From the NCBI GenBank assembly GCA_025201375.1, contig JAIWZP010000096.1, positions 1 through 64,000 on the forward strand: a DNA stretch of 64,000 bases, in the 5' to 3' direction. The notes under the pieces are model-generated. The model was not told where the DNA came from, did no database searches, and was given only the letters and a program-made list of their open reading frames with translations. The DNA is from Gongronella butleri. Lineage: Eukaryota; Mucoromycota; Mucoromycetes; Mucorales; Cunninghamellaceae. The position numbers and the translations under genes were made by a program. Position 1 is the first letter of the stretch. Every line of letters begins with the position of its first letter. Of the stretch, positions 58,901 to 64,000 are shown piece after piece.

Positions 58901-59894
58901 AGCTCGGTCAGTTGCTTCACTTCACGTTTCTGCCAAAGGTCGTACATTTGCTCCGATCGATAATCCTCACGGCGACCCGGGAAAGGCTGGTTCGTGTGCA
59001 CATTGTTGATGCACTTTTTGAGGTCCATCAGATAAGCCTGTCAGAAAAAAAGAAAACATGAGCAAATGCACAATCTTTTTTCTTCTTCTTATTTTTTGAC
59101 CATACCGACTCTGTGCATTGGGGTTCAATTTGGCGCAGCTTCTTGCGATGTTCGAGTTCGTCAATTTGAAAGACTTTTTGCAAGGTGTCGATCATGGGAT
59201 ACTTTTCGAGGGCTTCGAACGTGTCAGTGGAGGCATTGTCATTGGCGCGCGACTCTGGTCTCTTCTTTGTGGTGATGAAACCGGTGAGCTTGTCCATCAA
59301 TTCGGGCGTGGCCATGCTGGGGCAATCGTCCTCGACGGTGGAAATGACCAATTCGGCAAAGCAGCTAATAAAATTGCTGAGATCGCCATACCACACGGCG
59401 GGATTGGGGTCGCTGCGCTTGAGCTCGGTCTCGCTGGTCTTGAGGAAGCTGATGACAAGGTCATTGACGGTACCGGTGGGCTTGTAGCGATGTTGTTGCA
59501 GCACTTTTTGGAATTGGCGCACAACCACTTGGAAACGCTCGTCGAGGTACTCGGGCTTGGCTGTATTCTCACCCGACGTGATCTCCTCGAGCCGCCGCAT
59601 CAGGCCACGCACAATTTCCTTGTTCAGCTTATCCGATTTGGCATTGGAATCGGTCAAACCGCTGAAAACGTCGCCCATGCCCATGCTGCCCATGCTGCCA
59701 AGGTGTGTCGACGTGTGCTTGTCCTTTTTGCTGGTCGCAGGTGTCCCAGGCTTCACCTGTTGCTCGTGAAACGCCTTGATAGCGCACCGCAGCGCATATT
59801 CATACACACTCGTCTTGTTGACCGTGCGCGACCGACGACCACCGCCCGCACCACCGCGTCGCAAAGTCGACGACGAGCCCTTTTTTGCATCCAT
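55176..59894 (-). CDS. Unc13/Munc13-like protein with MUN and C2 domains (fungal Git1/Ync13 type)
   Basis: Exons on the minus strand: 59106-59894, 58831-59037, 58431-58760, 58269-58357, 57931-58197, 57676-57846, 57492-57609, 57081-57407, 56418-57002, 55987-56331, 55176-55883, giving 1,311 residues. A basic N-terminus (GRRSRTVNKTSVYEYALR) is followed by helical MUN-type regions (for example WFLSHVRRWLITTN and ERNLKILNDNLSESNMRMFIMKLWKDIL). A C2 domain (about 813-935) has YSVKVVRAEGLQPLD, SDPYVVLEF, TLNPRWDQIFDIWL and VYDEDLFGPNEECG. The C-terminal part (about 1185-1311) is Pro/Ser/Thr/Gln-rich. Fission-yeast Ync13 and Git1 of this class act in membrane traffic, cell-wall integrity and cAMP signalling. 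Intron 3 needs a GC donor (GAT/GCAAGT). It is divergent from the DnaJ gene across 435 bp. Confidence 0.9.
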
Positions 59895-60329
59895 CGTGGT
59901 AAAAAAAAAAAAGAGGGACAAAGAAATAAAGAAAAGAGAAGGAAAACAAGCATCTCTTCTTTCTTTCATATTTTCGGACATTCAATTCCATTTTTAGGCT
60001 ATTCGCCCCTGATTTTTTTTTACATGAACCGCTGGCTCTCTTTTCGTATTGCTGCTCATCTTAATGACATTCTAGCCATTGGAAGAATTCGTTGAAAAAT
60101 CATTGAAAAATCACGTTTGTGATGCTTTCCACCACTTGCTCTTGGAAATATTCATCCATACAAGACATCAACACTCACAACGTCACCAGTGACACAAAAT
60201 GTTGCAATTGAGGTAAGCCTGGATTTTCAGACTCAGCCCGGGGTCCACTCAACATCGCATTGCTGCAGTCCGGCCGGCCACCCAACTTTTTAAGGCCTTT
60301 TCTTTCCTCGTTTTTAAAAAAAAGTTGAC
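59895..60329. promoter_or_regulatory. Divergent promoter region, Unc13-like / DnaJ
   Basis: 435 bp between outward start codons. No TATA box is seen. A T-rich stretch with TTTTTAAAAAAAAGTTGAC precedes the DnaJ ATG. I looked for heat-shock elements and found only one ambiguous GAA/TTC cluster near 60080-60090, so none is claimed. Confidence 0.5.
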
Positions 60330-62099
60330 ATGGTCGTCGAAACAACTTACTATGAGATCCTCGAGGTGGAAGTCGACGCTTCTGACAGCGAGATCAAGAA
60401 GGTAACGCATTGTTTTCAGCAAAATTGACCAATTTTGCTTTTTCTTTTATATTCTTTCCTTGCTCATCGCTTACGTCTTTTTTTTTCCCTAGTCGTACCG
60501 CAAGCTGGTAAAGTTTCGTCGCTGTCAAATGGTCCCTGTGGCCACCATTTCCACTCAAACTCGCTTTTTTTACGTAAAATAGGCCATGAAGTATCACCCC
60601 GACAAGAGTGACGACGATGGTGAACGCGTAAGTGACGAGGGACAGGCAGAGACGCACGACAAACCGCGCAGTCTGCGGCAATTTGCACAAAAAGGGCCAT
60701 TGACAGCTCAATGGCACGGTTTTCTCATTTTTTTTTTTTCTCTTTTTTCATCTCCAGTTCAAAGAGATTGCCCAAGCCTACGAGACGCTTTCCGATCCGC
60801 AACGACGCGCTGATTATGATCGATTTGGCTCGGAAGGTCCTGGCGGCGGTCCTGGCGGCATGTCGGCAGATGACCTGTTTGCCAATCTGTTTGGCGGTGG
60901 CGGCGGCGGCGGTCCCGCAGGCTTTGACTTTTTCGGCGGCGGCGCAGGCGGCGGGTTTGGCATGCCACCGCGCGGTCCTCGCAAGGGCGAGACGATGCGA
61001 TCGCCATTGCAAGTGTCTTTGGAAGACTTGTACCTGGGCAAGCGCACCAAGATGGCCCTGGAAAAGAACGTGATCTGTGTCACATGTCAAGGGTAAGACG
61101 CGCAAATGGGGGGAAAACGCGTCTTAACTCGCTTTTTTATTATTTTTCTTTGTTAGCCGCGGAGGCAAGACGGGTGCTACAAAGACGTGTACCGGCTGCA
61201 AGGGCCGTGGCTTCCAAGTGGTGGCTCGTCAGATGGGCATGGGCATGCTCCAGCAGATGCAGGTGCCCTGTGGCGACTGCAATGCCACGGGCGAGATTGT
61301 CAAGGACCGATGCAAAAAGTGCAAGGGCAAAAAGGTCACTGTCGAGAAGAAGATCATGGAAGTCTTTATAGAAAAGGGCATGGCCGACGGCCAAAAGATC
61401 GTCATGAAGGGTGAGGGCGACCAAGAGGTAAGCCAATTGCGCATTTTACCAAAAAAAAAAAAAAAAAAAAAAAAAGCACAAATTGCTCACAATGCTTAAA
61501 ATGCTCACAATGCTTAAAATGCTCACAATGCTTAAAATGCTCACAATACTGAAAATGCTCACTCATCCTTTTTTTTTAATTTCTAGCCCGGTGTCGAGCC
61601 TGGAGATGTCATTTTGGTGCTGCAGCAAAAGGAACACGCGACTTTTGAGCGCGAGGGCGCCGATCTGCTGTGCCGCATCACAATTTCGCTGACGGAGGCG
61701 CTCTGTGGCTTCGACAAAGTGCTTTTGACGCATCTGGACGGCCGCGGCATCCATGTCAAGCATCCAGCTGGTAGCGTCATCAAGCCAGGCTTGGTGAAGC
61801 GCATTCCACACGAAGGCATGCCCATTTACCGCCGCTCCGAGGACCGAGGCGATTTGTACGTGCAATTCCACGTTGAATTCCCTGACGATGGCGCCTTGTT
61901 GGATCTCGGTGCCCTCGCCGCCGCCTTGCCTCCTCATCCGCCCAAAAACGACACAAAATATGAAATCATCGACGAATGCAGCCTGATCCCAGGTGACTTG
62001 GACGCCTTTGGCTCCACCCAGCAGCCCCGCAATGCCTATGACGACGACTCGGACGACGAACAAGGCGCTGCCGGCGGTATCAACTGCGCACAACAGTGA
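60330..62099 (+). CDS. Type I DnaJ (Hsp40) co-chaperone, Ydj1/DNAJA-like
   Basis: Exons 60330-60401, 60493-60507, 60583-60627, 60758-61092, 61157-61427, 61587-62099 give 416 residues. The J domain (1-70) has [20 protein letters not shown] (HPD at 34-36) and [25 protein letters not shown] Gly/Phe-rich region ([17 protein letters not shown]) follows, then four CxxCxGxG-type zinc motifs ([34 protein letters not shown]) and the substrate-binding region ([23 protein letters not shown]). The end CAQQ is a CaaX box, so farnesylation is expected, as in Ydj1. Exon 2 is 15 nt (SYRKL). AATAAA at 62239-62244 is a possible polyadenylation signal. It stimulates Hsp70 ATPase activity and delivers substrates to it. 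Confidence 0.94.
61484..61562 (+). repeat. 18-bp tandem repeat (x5) in DnaJ intron 5
   Basis: TGCTCAC occurs at 61484, 61502, 61520, 61538 and 61556, exactly 18 bp apart, as units of TGCTCACAATGCTTAAAA with one variant. The last copy is 24 nt before the acceptor AG (61585-61586). Confidence 0.95.
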
Positions 62100-63160
62100 T
62101 TTGTATAGATTAGCTACCACCTCATTTCTTTTTCTTTCTTTCTTTGAAATAATTCACCCTTTTTTCATCGCCTCGCCACTTTTCTCCCTCACGCATCTGA
62201 CAGTGTATATCATAGTCTGTAAATACTTGTAGTGATCCAATAAACAAACTCGAATCCGCCATTGAACACAAACTTGGAATTTTGGTTTTTCGACCCCATC
62301 CTATCCAATTGTAGTAGACGTTGAGGTTTGAAATCTAGTGTGACTCGTGCACGATCTCTGATGCATAGCTGGTTCAAATCTCACAGAGATCGAAGCACTG
62401 CAAGGCACGTCAATCTCAAAAAGTCCGATATTTGCAACTTTCCATGCATTGATCGACCATTTTCTAGGTGATGTGCTCCACCTTAGCCCAGGTGATTTTC
62501 GCTACTACGAGTCGCGCATCGGCTAATGTGTGCGAAAATGGCGATCGATTAAAAGATGTCAAGAAATTGCGACCAAAGCAGGATTTGAGGTATTTTGGTT
62601 GATTCTCCATGAAATTTCATTGTAAAAAGGCAGTTACTTTTTACAAGAATCCCCCTCCCATCTTTTGTCGTTCGAATGAGCTCACTTTTGGAAAGTTCGA
62701 ATCACTGGATGGCGCGCAATCACCGTTTTCGAAAATAGCGATTTTTCCCAGGGGTGCAGTCGAGGATTTGAAAAATGCAAAATCGCACCCCATCTTACCA
62801 TAAGTGGGTGCCATTTAGAATACAAGGCGGATTTTGAAACCCGTCGTAAGTGGCCCACCTGAATAGGTTTCAGCCCTTCTTGGAACCTTTGCACCACTTT
62901 TCCCATCCTGACCTTCCCACACCTTCCCTCCAATTGGCCCACAGCTCCGCCAGACCGCCATATCCCCAATGAGCCTGCCCCCCCCAAAGGTGCCACAGCA
63001 ACACATCACTCCCATTGGTCCACAGAGCCGCGCGTATTCAATTTTGTATGCAAACCATTTGCAAAAAAAAAAAAAAGAAAGAGAAAGGTGACAAGAGGGA
63101 CAACAGGCAAAGAAAAACAAAGACAAGCAAAGAGAATAAAGAGCATGATCAACAGATCCA
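62100..63160. other. Intergenic with one dispersed repeat fragment
   Basis: Convergent 3' flanks of DnaJ and the last gene. Module M1 of the dispersed repeat lies at about 62600-62810. 63070-63160 is purine-rich on the plus strand. No other gene is supported. Confidence 0.5.
62600..62810 (+). repeat. Dispersed repeat, M1-only copy
   Basis: Shares CCCAGGGGTGCAGTCGAGG, GATTTGAAAA and the preceding GAAAATAGCGATTTT block with 43240-43310. M2 is not visible beside it. Confidence 0.6.
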
Positions 63161-63991
63161 TCAGGAAGAGGGGGAAGAGGGGGGGAGGGGAGGAATCTTT
63201 TGGAGATAATGCTCGATCTTTGCTACCTTGGGCTTGAACAATATGGCGGCCATTTGCGCCGCAGCTAGCTGGCCTCCCTCCACGGTGCCGCGCGCAATTT
63301 CTTTTGCGTAAAGATCTGTACTTTTGCGCTCGATGTTGGCGAGGTTCGCGCAAAGAGTGTCAATTTCAGCCTACATGTCGCCATCGCATTTAAAAAAACA
63401 TACGTGATCTGACCGTAATGACACTTCCACCTGTCTTTTTGGTACACTTACGGCGACAAGAATGAATTCCTCTCTGCAGCGCTCGAGCAACGCGACTTGT
63501 TCCGCTTGGGCAATGTTTTCGAAGCAATTGCGCACCACCTCGCTGTCAAGAAACTCAGGGCCCGCAACTGCGCTGGACGAGCTGGTAAGCCTCGGCTTAC
63601 CGTGCTTGTCTAATCCAATGGCATTAATTGCGAGTGCTTATTATTGATTTTTCTTTTTTTACATACCAGCAAACTTATTGTAACGCTCCTTGGCCACTGA
63701 AAACCGGGTTTTCAACACCCAGAGGCGCTTTCGCAATGCTGTCATCGTCTTTTGACCATGCTTTGCCCGTGGGTTGAAGACAATATTGTTGATCTTCTTT
63801 ACCGCTGTGGCGGCCGCATACACGCTAGAAATTAGGCTCCGGCCCTCATTTTTCGTTATAGCGTCACGGAATTCCTGGTCGATTTGGCGATTGCCGGTGC
63901 GCTTTGGACGGGGTCGGATGCTGTGAGCACTCTCATAAGCTTCCAGCTCCCTGTTGAGGTCACATCCTGCGCGAGTGGTCCTTGGCTCCAT
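63161..63991 (-). CDS. Unknown helical protein (230 aa), possibly truncated at its 5' end
   Basis: Exons on the minus strand: 63667-63991, 63452-63609, 63161-63370 read through in frame. The start MEPRTTRAGCDLNRELEAYE is 10 bp from the window edge, so upstream coding sequence cannot be excluded. The sequence is alpha-helical and charged (QIDQEFRDAITKNEGRSLIS, KRLWVLKTRFSVAKERYNKFAG, AQAEQVALLERCREEFILVAAEID, LCANLANIERKSTDLYAKEIA) with a Ser/Pro-rich C-terminal end (IPPLPPSSPSS). I do not recognise a family. The composition suggests a coiled-coil or helical-bundle subunit of a complex. The three exons join with consensus GT-AG sites and conserve phase, which supports a real gene. Confidence 0.62.
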
Positions 63992-64000
63992 CTTGTTGTA

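Noticed and set aside
59118..60095. Plus-strand open frame of 325 codons
   Set aside because: It is the complement of Unc13-like exon 1, which has good family support; the hydrophobic Val/Leu/His pattern is typical of a shadow.
60080..60110. Heat-shock element upstream of the DnaJ gene
   Set aside because: GGAAGAATTCG contains GAA and TTC but not with the required two-base spacing, and no third unit is present.
62340..62395. GGTTCAAATCTC, a second tRNA-like T-loop
   Set aside because: No cloverleaf can be formed with the flanking sequence; it is probably chance similarity.

Overview
This window looks like nuclear DNA of a fungus. It carries about 22 protein-coding loci, most of them split by short introns (roughly 45-160 nt). 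Several genes point to fungi: the replication factor SLD2, the cyclin-dependent kinase PHO85, a fungal-style YbaK-domain protein, a fungal sulfotransferase-like family, and a type I DnaJ ending in a farnesylation box. High intron density, a Fray/OSR1-like kinase and the base composition suggest an early-diverging lineage (Mucoromycota-like). That placement is an inference and is weak.

Layout. 1-12 kb: UTP10 (5' part, minus), complex I subunit NDUFS7 (minus), a repeat-rich gap with a ~497-bp tandem array, then ribosomal protein eS4 (minus). 12.9-25 kb: a Ste20/OSR1-like kinase (plus), two small unknown genes (minus), and VPS18 (minus) sharing a 125-bp divergent promoter with a YbaK-domain gene (plus). 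25.1-29.2 kb: three ~1-kb foldback transposon-like elements flanked by TA. 29.6-42.6 kb: a kynurenine/aminoadipate aminotransferase (minus), a nucleoside transporter (plus), small unknown genes, ribosomal protein uS3 (minus), PHO85 (minus) and ELP3 (minus). 44.9-48.1 kb: a serine-rich protein with four SxIP-type motifs and SLD2 (both plus). 50-54.4 kb: three tandem sulfotransferase-like paralogues (minus). 55.2-62.1 kb: a large Unc13/MUN-C2 protein (minus) divergent from a DnaJ co-chaperone (plus). The right edge holds an unknown helical protein (minus). The genes are mostly housekeeping (ribosome biogenesis, respiration, vesicle traffic, tRNA modification, replication) and do not form one pathway.

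The most unusual content is in genome structure. First, TA-flanked foldback elements with CAGTG ends sit among many copies of TACAGTA/TACTGTA, the footprint expected when elements with CAG/CTG ends excise. Second, introns are unusual: a 3-nt microexon in uS3, 11-nt and 15-nt exons in ELP3 and DnaJ, four apparent GC-AG introns out of about 87 modelled, and a recurrent ACGCGT element near a GCTCAY branch-point-like motif. Exon joins were chosen by hand from splice consensus, reading-frame continuity and recalled family sequence; none was checked against RNA or databases.
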